A stretch of 64,000 nt of DNA from Clavelina lepadiformis. Lineage: Eukaryota; Chordata; Ascidiacea; Aplousobranchia; Clavelinidae. The translations under genes and the position numbers were made by a program. The notes beneath the pieces are model-generated. The model did no database searches and was not told the DNA's origin. It saw nothing but the letters and a program-made list of their open reading frames with translations. Below, one piece after another: positions 37,230 to 55,344 of the stretch (positions within the stretch are counted from its first letter, which is position 1; the number at the start of each line of letters is the position of its first letter). The DNA lies in assembly GCF_947623445.1 (NCBI RefSeq), contig NC_135244.1, forward strand, positions 1,860,001-1,924,000, given 5' to 3'.

Positions 37230-39213
37230 TGTGTAATTTCCGAAGCAGAACCAATGAGTTCTGCACTAACGACTATATTTGTCTAAAAATTGTTTCTCTG
37301 ATGAGTCTTGTGATACCAGTAAAACCAGCAAAATGGTTTCTTCTTCAGATGTACTACATCGCATTGTGAGATCGGCAATAAAGAGTATCAGACGCTCTTT
37401 AGAAAATGCTGGAGGGTGGAACTTCAAACTCAATAACCAGTTGTTTTGTGAGCAGTGGATTACTTTCTTTACCTTATAAACCTTAATCATGTTCACAAAA
37501 AGAGTATTAATAGACACTTGTATTCGCTTGCAGCTTGCCAAGAGCTTGCCAAGCATGCAAGTGTGTTTAATAGTTACAATTGCTTACTGATTTGAACAGA
37601 AAAAAGGAGTCAAACTTAGTCAAGATAATGCAGGCTACTTACAACTAAGACCTCTGTTATCACTTGAAAACATACATCAACTGCACTCTTTACATCCATG
37701 TAGCACATAAATTTTAACTCATACTCGATTCTAAAACACAACATCCACAGGGGAAAGTGCAGTATTATACATATGAAGTTCGAAGAATTGTTAACATGAA
37801 TCCACAGTTGCAATGCACACGATTATTAACAAACAAACAAAGTTTGTCCACCATTTTCCAGCCTTCGTTGATGATAAACGAAGGGTTTTGAGCGTTGTGT
37901 GCCAAATTTTTAACCAACGCACACACAATTTCTTGCCAATAATATTATACAATTATACTTTTAAGTCTGCCTTATAACTCCAAGTGCCATAAATTTAATG
38001 TATAATAATTATATTAATGTATTATATTAATTATAAATATTATATGCATAATAATTTAATGTTTATAATTTAATTTAATGTATACAAAATCACATTGTTA
38101 TATGCATATATACCAAAAAATTGCATTGCTTAAGGATGGGGGGTGAATTTTTACAATGCTTAAAAATAAATTTTACTTTTCATCGTAAAACGTAAAGAGA
38201 AAAATTAGGGTTTGTAAGGCCATGGCCCAGATTGGAAGGTACTGTCATTTTTCGATGAGGAATTGTGCACGCCGAAACACCAATTTTGACATGATGGTGT
38301 GTGCTTAATCCTTCCTTCTATGCTTTCGTGTGGAAACGTTATACCTAATTTGCCTTGTTCATGATAAGATAAACATGAAAGTGTTCATGTGTGCGTACAA
38401 GAATGGCAAGAATGCCACACTTTCCACTGTGGTTTGTATTATATTTTCCTAGGCAAATTTAACGTAAATTTATAATTAACAAAGACTCAATTATTCAGAA
38501 CTGGCTTTAAATGGTTTAGGTTTTGACATAATACGGCAGGATATACTCTGCTATGAGCTGTACCTATACATTTTACAACAATATCCACAACAAATAACCG
38601 TATATGGTGCATTACCGACCGAAAAGTAGACTATATCAAGTCTGCAAGTGGTCAATGGCATAGCCCTCCCACAGCGAGTATTTCATGGCAACTTCACACC
38701 TAAGATAAATTTAAAGTAAACTTGACTTTGTTATGCACATAGCCGTCTAATAGTCTAAACAGACCTTCGCACAATAGCTTATTTGAATTGTATATAAGTT
38801 GATATAACCATATCTGGCCATTTTTCATTTGTGGAACCAACCAAGCACAACATTTCTTCGCTGTAGCGACTTGTTTACCACTATCACTCTAAGAAGGAAG
38901 AAACAAATGCAAAGTCTATGCAGCTTATTATATATATTCAACCATGAGCAGTTGTTCCGAGGTGTAAATCGGTCAAAATTCTTGAACATTATTAAGTTGC
39001 ATACGAGTACACAACGCATTGCATGAAACACTTATATAGTAAAACGTATTCGTAGCAGAGAAAAGGTCACTTGCAAAACTGTGAAAATGTTTAGAATCAT
39101 CGAAGTGTAACGAATGAGCAAAGGTGGCTTCATCTAGTCATATAACGATTGGGCAAATTTCGATCACAAACAATGAAAATTTTTAAAGCTTACAGATAAA
39201 TCGATTGAAAAAA

Positions 39214-39319
39214 TCGGGCCTAATGCAAAAGTGCACAACCACAGGATGACTTTGCTTACTAGACCCAGCTACTCAAATTGTGGCGTCATCTGGTTGTGCA
39301 CTTTTGCACTAGACCTGAT
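39214..39319. repeat. Short hairpin (MITE-like) with about 35-base arms
   Basis: The left arm 39214-39250 and the right arm 39285-39319 are inverted copies containing GCAAAAGTGCACAACCA, separated by about 35 bases. A single arm recurs at 10115-10150. No target duplication could be assigned. Confidence 0.75.
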
Positions 39320-40710
39320 ATATCTATATAGTTGAAAGTGTTAGCTTAGAAATGCACTGGAAAAAGATTGAACAGGTGCACACTTGGCTAACCGTTGCAC
39401 ACTAACACAACTGAATTATCGCAGCTGTACACCCAAGATCTCGGCAAATCCTGCCATGATATACAGATCGGGCTAGCACATAAAATTTCTGGCAGCTTAA
39501 TGATAACTGCTAAATGGCCCTATTTAGGCTTGCCAGTTTTCAGAAACCAAAACGCGCATCGTCCTGTTAACAGACTATGTTTATTAAAGTTAAATAAAAC
39601 TTTACCGTGGTCTGTACCCTGTGGATTGCATTCGCAGCATGTACAACAAAACCAGAGAGCTACAGCAAACCGGCAATTATAACATGTTCAGGAAATAAAA
39701 CCATGAAAGAAATCTGACGATCTAGCCTCCTCCTCCTAGTTCTCAGTCGGAAGTAGACTAACTGCATATTGGTGACAATTCCAACCCAATCTTACCGCTC
39801 AGTCTATCAAAACCGAACCCATGCAAACAAATAAGCAAAGTGGAACGGGAAATAAACGTACACGACGCACCAGACCGTAACAATGTTATCATGACGCAAA
39901 ATGATAGGGCAAGTCCCAAAATGTGTTCTTCTAAATAGGTTATCATTATTTTGACGGAAAGTAGCAACGACCTTTATATAAACCACTATATATAACGATA
40001 TATATGTAACGATTCTTTATATCGTTGAAAGCAGAAAATAAATGTTTAAGGCTATTTTTCTCATTTTGTGTTAAGTTAATTTAAATCTGAAAGCGTAGTA
40101 ACCTAAACCTTCCTTATAATTTAAGTCTAACTTCAATTAAACCATAAATAGCTAAAATTACTTTTTTGCAAACCATTCTTCCAGTAACACTAACCTTACT
40201 TAACCTATCTTTAACAACAGGCTAGGTGAGCTACTTAAAATATCTTTTTATGCTTCACTTAAAAACATCACGTCCAAAAATATTGTAAATAAAGTAGGCT
40301 ACAGATATAAAATGAAGTTTATGCACAAAATACCTTGACGTTAGGTTACTCAGTAAGTTAATACGACTTTAGATTGGTAAGTATATGGTATTGGATGTCG
40401 TATTCGTATTGTCTAATTTTCCCATCGACTGTTGGAAGCGAAAAGTATTGTGTTAATGTCATTGTAGACTGATCAAACAAGCAATATTCTTAGAAACAAT
40501 CAACAAACGGTAGAAAAGCGGATAAGCCTTGAGAGCTTGAAACGTGCAGGAAGTAATTTACAGTGGTGCAACAACAACGGAAGGTTAGCATGGCCACCAA
40601 GCCCAAGATGTTTTATCCTAGGACTGCAGGCCCATGAATTTGACCGAACTTGTTTGTATGCAACTTTCGATATAATTCTTCAGTTTTATCAAGTAAAGTA
40701 TGTCATATTG

Positions 40711-41222
40711 CAGTGGTGGGCAAACTGCGGCTCGCCGGCATGTTTTTTGTAGCTCTTCTAGTCGAATCGTAAAATTCCAAAAAAATTGTAAAGGTTATCA
40801 AGATTCCCGTTTATGAACGTTTCTCTCTTTTTCTTTTCTTTATTTAGGCCAGCATTTCGTTTATGACGTAGCAGTAGACATAGAATCCGAAGAGTTAGTT
40901 AACAGCAAGTCAACGCAATTTCATTGCTAAGACAGTAAGCTTTAGCTCAGTTTAGTCTACTTAAATACACTGTAAAACGAAAACGATGACATGTAATGCC
41001 AGCAAAAAACGAAAATGTGAAGATGAAAACAAAGGTTTTAATCTAGAGTGGGAAGAAAACTATGCGTTTACTAGTCAAGGAAATAAACCTCTATGTCTAA
41101 TCTGCCATGCAAAACTGAGCCAAAACAAAGGCTTATTTTTTGTATTGAAATAATTTTGAGTCTCTCTGGTACTTGTATTTTCTGCAAATGGCTCTTCCAT
41201 TGAATACATTTGCTCACTCCTG
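40711..41222 (+). mobile_element. Truncated hAT transposon with BED-finger relic
   Basis: The left end is CAGTGGTGGGCAAACTGCGG and the right end, read inward, is CAGGAGTGAGCAAATG. Perfect 8-base target duplications TCATATTG flank it (40703-40710, 41223-41230). A 55-residue plus frame at 40986-41153 encodes SKKRKCEDE, FNLEWEENYAFTSQGNKPLC and CLICH, the N-terminal zinc-finger region typical of hAT transposases related to ZBED5 and GTF2IRD2. The catalytic part is absent. Confidence 0.88.
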
Positions 41223-41383
41223 TCATATTGTTTTCTAATTTTACTTGATTTCATGTGGAATTGTTTGAATTATTCACCAGGACTACAGATATTCGAAAAA
41301 TGAACATGCGTCAACGTTTACAGTTAACACGTTTCCAAAAGGCCATTACGATATAGAACAACGTAAGTCATTACGCTATAGGC

Positions 41384-42467
41384 CAGGGGTTCTTAAACTT
41401 TTTGGCACACGCCCCCCTTGACGGTGACTAAAAAATCCGCGCCCCACCTCAATGCAAAATAAAAAAGCATTAAACAAAACAACAATTTATTTTCAATTAA
41501 CTTTCATTAATGTGAAGGATGTAGTTGTTTTTAGGAAACCAAACGTTTAATTCGGGGCTTTGTGGAAAATAATGCACGTCTTAGGTCGGCTTCACAGTCA
41601 AGTTCTTTGTTCCTAGGTTTTGTTTTTATATTCATGAAGATGACGCTGCTAACGACTTGGTCTCAAAACGTCGTTCCTTAGCTTTTCTAAGCATATCACA
41701 CATTGCGGTACGACTTTTCCGTTCACTGTGGTACCTATAAAGCCATACTTCAGATAATTTTGGTCATACTTTCTCTTTTTTCCACTCATTTTGTGTCAAT
41801 ACAATTAGTTTAATTACTGAAATACTTAGTTATTAAATCAATACTAAAATTAAGTTTTACTTCATTTTACGGTTTTAATATTGGCTAACGTTGGTTTTAC
41901 CGTATTTAAACCAGGTGCGCGACATTACTATTTTTACTATGTGTGGCCGACACTGCACACAAATTTTCAATCGTTAATGACTCGAAAATTATACGTCGTA
42001 AACTGATCGGATATTTACAGGTTAGTAGCAAAAACATCTGGCTTCCTGTATACATCATAATTGTAAAACTAAAGAAAGTGAATTTAGTGTAAATTAAGTA
42101 TTTCTACAAGTGATACATTTGTAAAAGTTTTTCTTGTTACGCCGCCCCCCGTTCTGAGAAAAAACAAGTCACAGCAAAAAGAGAACACAAGAGCAGTTAG
42201 TCGAGCTAGGAGTGCGTGAATGAGCAAACGAAAACAATACACTTCAATGCGGAGACAACAAATATTATGATGTAACAATTAACGTATTTCAGAATCCAAA
42301 TTTCAAAAGTACAATTGCCATCGTGACACACTTTAAAATTTTATTAAAAATGAACCTATAGCGAAAGTCAAGAAAGCATGTTTAGACATAGCTCATATAA
42401 TAGACAGTTTGTCATCTCTCGCGCCCCCCTTATGAATGTTACACGCCCCCCAGTTTAAGAACCACTG
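41384..42467 (-). mobile_element. Internally deleted hAT transposon (1,084 bases)
   Basis: The outer ends are CAGGGGTTCTTAAACTTTTT and, read inward from the right, CAGTGGTTCTTAAACTGGGG, with perfect 8-base duplications CTATAGGC (41376-41383, 42468-42475). Minus strand 41649-41789 encodes 46 residues beginning MSGKKRKYDQNYLKYGF and including CVICLEKLRND, the BED-type N-terminus of ZBED5/FAM200-like transposases. Further along the same strand a frame resembling the extreme C-terminus (LRRALFSTKPRI) survives. The middle of the transposase is gone. Confidence 0.9.
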
Positions 42468-43144
42468 CTATAGGCTACATATGTTATATCGTTGTTGGGC
42501 TGTTCCTGGTCCACGACTGCGGCTAACTTGATGTTATTTTATTGGCAAACAACAGACTAAAACAAATGCAAAATTTTCAAATACCTCAATCTTTATAGTA
42601 CTAAAGTTTTTCAAACATAAAAATGATTATAAATGTGCTGCCGATCATCACATAAATTTTGGAATGTATCACTAACTTACGCAATAAATAATATATTTTA
42701 TTTTGGTAAATAGCACAATGTGATGCATATTACAAAATGAGCTGTGCATTCAAAACCAGCAAATTTGAAAGCATCTCAGATCAGAATAATGTAATCATAA
42801 AACCAACATTTTCTCTCACAAACCAGTTCAGATTCTGCAACCTCTGTCTGTATCGCTTCCTCTTCGTATTACGCTCTATCAAGTGCCAGGCACGTCACAG
42901 CAAGGCTTTTTTCAGCATCATAATTCATCCTTCGAAGAAGAATTTAACTTGCAAGTTGCCAGGACGGAATCAGTGATGTCAAACAGAAGCTTGAAATAAC
43001 CATCAGCTTCCCCTTCTTCTCTCTCTTCGTCCGAGAGTTGTTTGTATTCCTCCTACTCGTTATTTAATCGCATTACTACTCATGTCAAAGCTTTGATACC
43101 TTTTGAATATTTTATGAAACTTTTAATCGATAGTCACTTTTAAT

Positions 43145-46100
43145 TTATACCACACTTTTCACCTTCAACGTCTTAAGCAAAACGGTGACGTTTTGTGTCT
43201 GGAAATTGGATGCACAGTAAACGTGCATATTTCTCATAGCGTCTAACACGGTTTCTCTTTCGCTGTGAGACTGGCTTGTGAGTAATGAAGATATCGCATC
43301 ACACCAACCTAATTCGTTTATAAGACGCTGCATGGGAACTCTGAGGAGACGAAAAGCTTAGGTCATTTTCCCAATCTTCACCTGAGTTCGTTGCACATCG
43401 CGGGAAATAATAAAACGTGTCAGTAAAAAGCGCCGAGCGTTTGATTGAAATTTCATAAAACAGTTCAGTAGCAAAAATAAATATATGTTAATAATTTGTT
43501 TATGTTTTCTTTTCTCCTGTAAATGAACCTGTTATACTGCTTTCTTCTCTCTACAATTTGTGGATCATCTGTGGCGGCTTTTGCATTGTTCCTTTCCACA
43601 GTTATGTCATTTAATAAACGAATTGCTTTAATATGCAGCTGTCTCATGTTTTGCTTTATTGAAAATAAATAAAGTGAAAAACTAGTATACCTACATTGGG
43701 ATTAATTGCCTGCAAACTAACCAAAACATGAATTTTCACCCGTAAAAACTTTTGAAGAAAATGCGAATCCAAAATTAAAGTAAATACTTGCTTGTGAAAA
43801 TAGTTCCAGTAAAACAGCAAAACCTCCGTGCTCAGCAAACTTGATTTGAGCCAATGGGAAGTGCCGTAGCATAGCGGATAGAGCATAGATACATTTCTTG
43901 CGCACTGTCATCGGTTCATGCTGACTGGACAGCATAAATAGTAATTTTGAAAGCACGCCAGATTCGATCGCCTATTAAAGCCGACAAATACGGAATTTAT
44001 CTACTGAGTATCACAAACATAATATGACAGCATATAGAAAATACAAATATACATCACAATACAAAATTAAGAAGAATAATGACAGAAAAAATAACATTGA
44101 ATAACAATACATTGAAAAATAACCTTTATTTGAACTTTGGGATTACTTTGCATTGCTGAACCAATCACATGAGCTGCTTCTTCTCTGAGAGTTACATCAG
44201 TGTCGTTGAGTGTATTATGGACAATATCGAACCCTCCAAATGTGACAAGATCATTAGCATTGTCAATCTGAAGATACAATGTTCAACAACACGATAAAGA
44301 AACCATGAAAAAGTTTTTAAACAACAGGAATAAATCGCAAGTGAAGCTCAGCAACAGATAACCTTGAATTTCTTGAGACAACTCAAGATAAATTACTCTA
44401 AAATAAATAAAGATGGAAGGAAATGCAGAAATACAAGATACACCAGTCATACCTGATGGACATAATACTCTAGATCCTGCAAAGCAACATACTTTGCCTC
44501 GATGCTTGACTTGGCATCTGTCAAAGTCGCGACAAGTCGCTTCATGACTTCAACGTCGGTCTCTTGTTGAAGGTCAAGTTGATCGAAAGCTTCTTTTAGC
44601 TCATCCAAAGACCGAAAACTTTTCTTTGCTTGCTCATCCTGCACAATAGTTTGATAGAGAGATTTATAGATTAATAGAGATTTCATGTTACAATCTCACA
44701 AGGACCTATATTAAATTAATTTAACTATATTAAAATATTAACTTGCATGTTTTTTTTTAAGAGTCCAATGGCCCTTAACATTATTGTTTATATAATTTTA
44801 CGACAACCATAGTTACTTTTTCATTAATTTATCAATACTGTAAATAGATGCTAAATGCAACTTACATCAGGTTGTAAAGAACTTTTATTTTCTTGTTTAA
44901 AATTCTTCAATGCTTTTTTTAATTCATCGATTCGGTATTTTGGAACATTCCCACTAGCAACATATTGGCAAATTTGCTACTTATTATTACAATATAATCA
45001 TAAATGGTATATTGCAATTTTTGAAAATTATTCATTTAATATAAAACAAACGCTCAAAATGAATCTTTTTTACAACAGCACTGAAATAAACAGAACCTTT
45101 CAGAAGAATCCTTCAGTTCTTCGTTCTTGTTTGATGGAATTTGCGCCAGAGCATTTCGATCTTCATCTGAGTTTTCATCCATCAGTTTTGCCCACTTCCC
45201 ACCATTATTGATGTCCATCTTTACATGGAGGCCCCTGGGAATAGCCTGACCTACGGACATACACAGATTTCAACTCAACAAAAAGTAACGCGGACATTTT
45301 TCATCACTTCCAAATGCACAGGTGCACAAACAATTGCAATGTTTGTGTTACTTAAAGTGAAATGTTGCTTTAACTGTTAGGTGCAACTAATCCAATCAAT
45401 TATGGCATTTACTAAGTTGCCTTAGAATTGTTACTGCCTTGTTTTGTTCAGACTGATGACTCAGCGCTGCCATCGTAGATTTACTGTTTATAAGCGGTCA
45501 CTTTTTTCTTCGATGTTGAAGTGTGGTGAGCGCTGATTCACATTCACCACATGTAGAATGCAATCTTGACAGTGCTTTGTCAACAACAAGTGTTCTACGC
45601 TTTGTTCGCATTACTGTTCTGTGTTCGTTGCAGCGCCATTATTGATAGATTTCAGTGTGCTGTGCTGATAATGTGATTATTAGCCAATCATTAGCGTACT
45701 TTTAGTCATGCTACTACTATGGAAAATTCTAGAATCAATTTAGAGAAAGAAGCTAATGTAATTACGTAATAACTCATTTAGTTTATAAGTATAAATTAGT
45801 AGGTTTGGTGACATTCAGTCTTTTCCAATGATTTTTAATGTTTACTTCTTCCTTATTCTGATGTACTATTTTGTGTGTGTTATTCGTTTAAGTTCAGTCG
45901 TGACATGTGTCATTTGCAAAGTATAATATGTCAAATAAAATATGTTACTCAGATAGTATTGTTGTGGTATGTTACTAACTATTAATATCATAAGAGCAGT
46001 GACAAAGTAAGTTAGTATGGCAGCCATTCCTTAAGTCTTATTTAATCATGAATAGAAACTTTCTGATAATGTTTTAGTAACGTTTAGCTAATATAACACC

Positions 46101-46562
46101 ATTGCCTCACAGGCCTGATTCTTATCCATGAAAAGGCATCGTACTTTGCAACAGCAAGACTGCATCTTTCATATTTTCCGAGGATTTGGCATCTAATTCA
46201 TGCATAATTTCGCTGATGATTTAAGCATTTATACAAACCATTATTTAAGCAACATACACGCAGCAGCAGCAGCAGCAGCAGGTAAGTCTTCAGGTAAACT
46301 GGCAAAAAAGCATTTAGATGTAAATTTAATAGAATTTCTAAAACTTCTTACCTGGTTTAATCTCTTGCCATTCGTTTGTTGCAACAAAGGGTTCAATTGG
46401 CTCATTGTCATCTTTTTCCATCGCTACCGAAGATGCATCGTTGTTGTCAGAATCACTGACTGGTACAGTACAAATTACTTGCCTCGTTAGACAAAGTAAT
46501 ATCAAAACATAACCGAGTTGATTAACAAACGCCAAACAACTTTGTGACTTGGCCAAAACCAT
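43145..46562 (-). CDS. SIL1: SIL1 nucleotide exchange factor for the ER Hsp70 BiP
   Basis: Eight exons (46352-46562, 45097-45250, 44866-44953, 44453-44638, 44124-44267, 43792-43971, 43529-43653, 43145-43340) join in phase to 427 residues; human SIL1 is about 461. I chose the ATG at 46562 because it puts a hydrophobic segment (LGYVLILLCLTRQVIC) about 17 residues in, as a signal peptide; an upstream in-frame ATG at 46679 would add 39 residues. Family marks are ATNEWQEIKPGQAIPRGLHV, YVALQDLEYYVHQIDNAND, SNPKVQIKAIESG, SAMLRHFPLAQIKF and INELGWCDAISSLL, which cover the ARM repeats that grip the BiP nucleotide-binding domain. The C-terminus ends KVKSVV, with no KDEL-like signal. Intron 6 appears to start with GC (CAA|GCAAGT). 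Confidence 0.94.
46260..46282 (+). repeat. (CAG)n microsatellite in SIL1 intron 1
   Basis: A run of about seven GCA/CAG units lies within the first intron of SIL1. It is not coding on either strand in the model given here. Confidence 0.8.
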
Positions 46563-49500
46563 ACTTTCAAAAACTGTTAAGAAAACTTTGCTAGGCCTAC
46601 TTCCTTTTGAAAACAAAAAAATTTTTTTGTACATAGGTGCAGGCCTTGCATGGAAGTTGAATAGAGATATCATGGTCATGGCAACCTAACCTAGCTATAC
46701 ATATCTGCTCTGTTACGCAAAAATAGTAAGGAACACATTATAAACCAGACCGTATGACTCGTTTTAATTTGTCAACTGACATCTACAAGACTACAAACCC
46801 CGCTGCATTTCTTAGCTTCCTCCAACCAACATTTGGCTGCCTACTGAAATCTTCTGCAAGTGTTCAAGTCGACTCTTGTTTTAAATATCAGCCATGGGGA
46901 AACCCCAAACTTGTTTTCTACTTCTTATGACGTATCACAGTTTACGTGGCCTTCAGTGAGTAAGCGAAGGGGCAAATCTGTTGAAATAATGATGCAATAC
47001 TTCACAGCAAAGCGTGAAAACTAACGATTTTTTGTTTATTGCAAATCCTAATTTGGATTAAAACCTACACGAGAATAAATGAGAACTGTATGTTATATTT
47101 TTTGCTACTTGTGAATGCAACTTTAATGTTTTATAGTAGAAGTAACAGAAATCGTTAGTAGGCCTATTATTACTGTATATTGAAACATTCATTTAACACT
47201 TCCTTGCACTAAAGTACTAGAGTACAGTCATTCGCAATAATTCCGGTTCGGGTTTCCTGTTCGATACCCTATGGCGCTAGAGTCTAGCGGCTAGACCATT
47301 TTAATGCTCGCCTCGTAAGGCATTGCGACACGTTACGCTACTCCTGTTCAGTACACAGTTCTAAATTCTGACCTGGTGGACGGTTTTAAATTCTGGTAAA
47401 CTGTATAAAAAGTTAAAAAAACAAAATAAAAAATGTATGACAATTGGAACTTGCACAGCAAAGGCTAGCTTGGTAAACCGGGTTCGAGCGATGAGGAGTT
47501 GTTGCCGGATTTAAGTCGTGGAAATACTTTTCTCATTTCATGGATAAAGATTACCATACCATACCACGTAAAACCTAAGAAAAAAGTTTTAAGGGAAATA
47601 AGTCTAAGGAAATCCTCCGATCAGCATTCAGCAGTGATGTCTGCGTGGACACATAGAAAAAACATGAAATTATCAATCGTTTGATTTCTGTGACCGATAT
47701 GACATTCAATTTAAACAAACCAAGCTGAGTGCAACATTTTAATGGCCAGTGAAGATTTTGGTCGCTTATCGCCATTTAGTTGTACCTTCACTTAAATGAC
47801 TTTGCGCATGTGCAAATCAATTATTTATTACGAAACCATAAAAACTCGTTTCAGAAACCATAAGCATACGAAAATGAAAAATGTTTGTTGTGGGGCAATC
47901 TTCAACGGCTTTAAAGTGTGACCAAAACCAAATATAAATTGAGTCACAAATACAGTTATGTGAATACTCTTTCTTCCTTCATGTCATAGTTTGCGAACCA
48001 AATTTCTTCTGATGGCTTTATTCCCACTCAGTACGGATTCCATCGCTCCACTGCACTCTTTGGCATCTTAGTTTGCAAACCAATAGTGAAAATTTTGTGA
48101 CTAACAAATTGTAAAAATGCACTTCTGTGTTTGTAACGCTGCCAAAAAAACCAGGTTGGTAAAACTTTGAACTATAATGGTCAATCAATCAATCAACCAT
48201 TTTACATTTCGTCAAAAGCGTGGCAGGGATAAAAAATCTAGACAGTTGTTACTAACACGCGCCAATGAACAGGAAAAAGTAATAAAACCGAAAAGGCTTA
48301 AAACGTGCTCAAGAAAAATAACGTTTACAACTGGTAACAACTAGCACGGCCACTAAACATGTAATTAGTTAAATCCATAAAATATAAGTTGAAAAAGTGA
48401 AAATTAAGCAGACAAGCAGGTGGTGTGTTCAAGAAACTGATGAATGAAAATTGCTTCAATGCTGCACATCAGTGGATAGGAAAAGAAATCCATTGTAAAA
48501 GAAATCCTACCCCAAGCAAGAGCCCGGTTTCTGGTGGCCATAGCACTAAAGAAGGGCGTTGTTAATTAGCCCGAGTTTGTACAGCAAGAATACACACCAG
48601 TGATAATTTTTGGAAGATGTGATGACAATACTGCACATTGCAGGATGGAAACTTCTCTGGTACATCGACAATGATGTACGAAGAAAGATGTCAATGCTGT
48701 CCAATAGATGGTTGTGCTGAAAAGTAGTCGACCATAGCAATCGCACTAAAGCGTAATCAGCTAACTTTAAGTCGTACAAAGACTTTCCTTAGACGGAGGA
48801 TAAAGATGCCGATGTTATAACATGACTTCTATCGATTGACAAAGGCGACAAACTCATACAACATGATGGCTTCATGTTCCACATACTTCAAACTTGCTCA
48901 CAGCTCTTAGTACTATCACCAACCTTTGCAGAATGCACTTAGGCAAATGTTCATTTCACCAGTTAAAATTTTTTAGAGTTAATTACTTGGACAACAAATG
49001 CACGTATTAAAGACCAATTTTTCATTTCCTACACACTTTACATACACTCACAAATCGTGATTTTTACCCTATTTAAAACTTTTTTAGAAAAATGCAAAAG
49101 TTAGAAAGTTTCTCATTCACTTTCCAAGTGCGGCAATATGCCAAGAAAAGAAACATGCGAAAAATACTTAAGAAAGCAAACAAAAGCACTTGGATATCAC
49201 TGCATTATTTCATGGCGAAGGATTAAAAAGAAACAAAACACACCATGCACTGATTTTTTGTCTAAGGTAGAATAAAAATACGTTAATAAAATATCAATTG
49301 CTGACAGTGGTCTATATTTCTAACAACAGTAATGAAAAAATTTACCCGAACAGCGTTTGTGTAATTATTACGAGGTAGCAGTTTAAGAACCTTGGATATT
49401 GATGTATTGACCAATGGCTTAAAATAGGCTCGGATTTCAAAAAAGCAAACAGTTCATTCTTCTCTAACAAGCATTTTTCCTACCTTGCGTTTATATGAAG

Positions 49501-49818
49501 CAGTTTCCATACCAAGATAATAAACCAATAACGTATTTTGATTAACCTACATTCAGCTACAACGGCACACCAAATATTTGTACAGCTCTTACATAGGGCC
49601 CCGACTTGTAAAAATTCGTTTAAAAGCCCCAATAATACCATGAACAATGGATAAGAATTGCCGTAGAGGCCATGTATTAAGGTATATAGCGTGGTATAGG
49701 AATTTTTCTATGCTGTTAACATTACGTTGAAGCTATTTAACAAACTAACGCCAGAACGGCATGCTACCAGTTGCGTAATGCTAACCGTATGCTATCAGGT
49801 TTCAGATTACTGAACTTG
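46563..49818. other. Spacer between SIL1 and STK32
   Basis: It contains one SINE copy (about 47235-47560) and a short TCAA tandem repeat near 48181-48195. Sequence at about 48290-48360 resembles 40520-40610 (shared ACGTGC..., AGCATGGCCAC/AGCACGGCCAC), suggesting another diverged interspersed repeat. No exon chain was found. Confidence 0.45.
47235..47560 (+). mobile_element. SINE copy 1, tRNA-like head and shared tail
   Basis: It aligns in the same orientation with 54660-54975, sharing TTCGATACCC, GGTGGACGGTT/GGTGGGCAGTT, AAAATAAAAAATGT, GGAACTTGCACA and TTTAAGTCGTG/TTTAAATTGTG blocks in the same order and spacing. It is the more diverged copy at its 5' end. Confidence 0.7.

Positions 49819-55344
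<5,526 letters not shown>

Larger units (their letters stand above)
37230..43144. other. Gene-poor region with transposons and AT-rich spacer
   Basis: It holds a hairpin at 39214-39319, hAT elements at 40711-41222 and 41384-42467, a copy of the dispersed repeat at 38222-38266, and very AT-rich DNA near 37980-38110. Possible minus-strand exon signals near 37640-37735 and 38700-38890 were considered and not accepted as a gene. Confidence 0.5.

Noticed and set aside
37266-37960. Possible minus-strand gene just upstream of the PH-domain gene: an exon-like piece at 37640-37735 with good splice signals, and a 96-codon frame at 37266-37556 ending 37 bases before the PLEKHA start
   Set aside because: The strong acceptor after 37640 leads straight into TAA, no good acceptor precedes the 96-codon frame, and the upstream frame (37850-37960) has only a weak acceptor. 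The opposite strand is also open. Transcript data would be needed.
38700-38890. Minus-strand open frame of about 55 codons after a strong CTTCCTTCTTAG acceptor
   Set aside because: It has no convincing donor in phase and no partner exons, and a frame of this length can occur by chance.
39395-39682. 95-codon plus-strand frame
   Set aside because: It starts at a non-ATG codon, has no family match and no supporting splice context.
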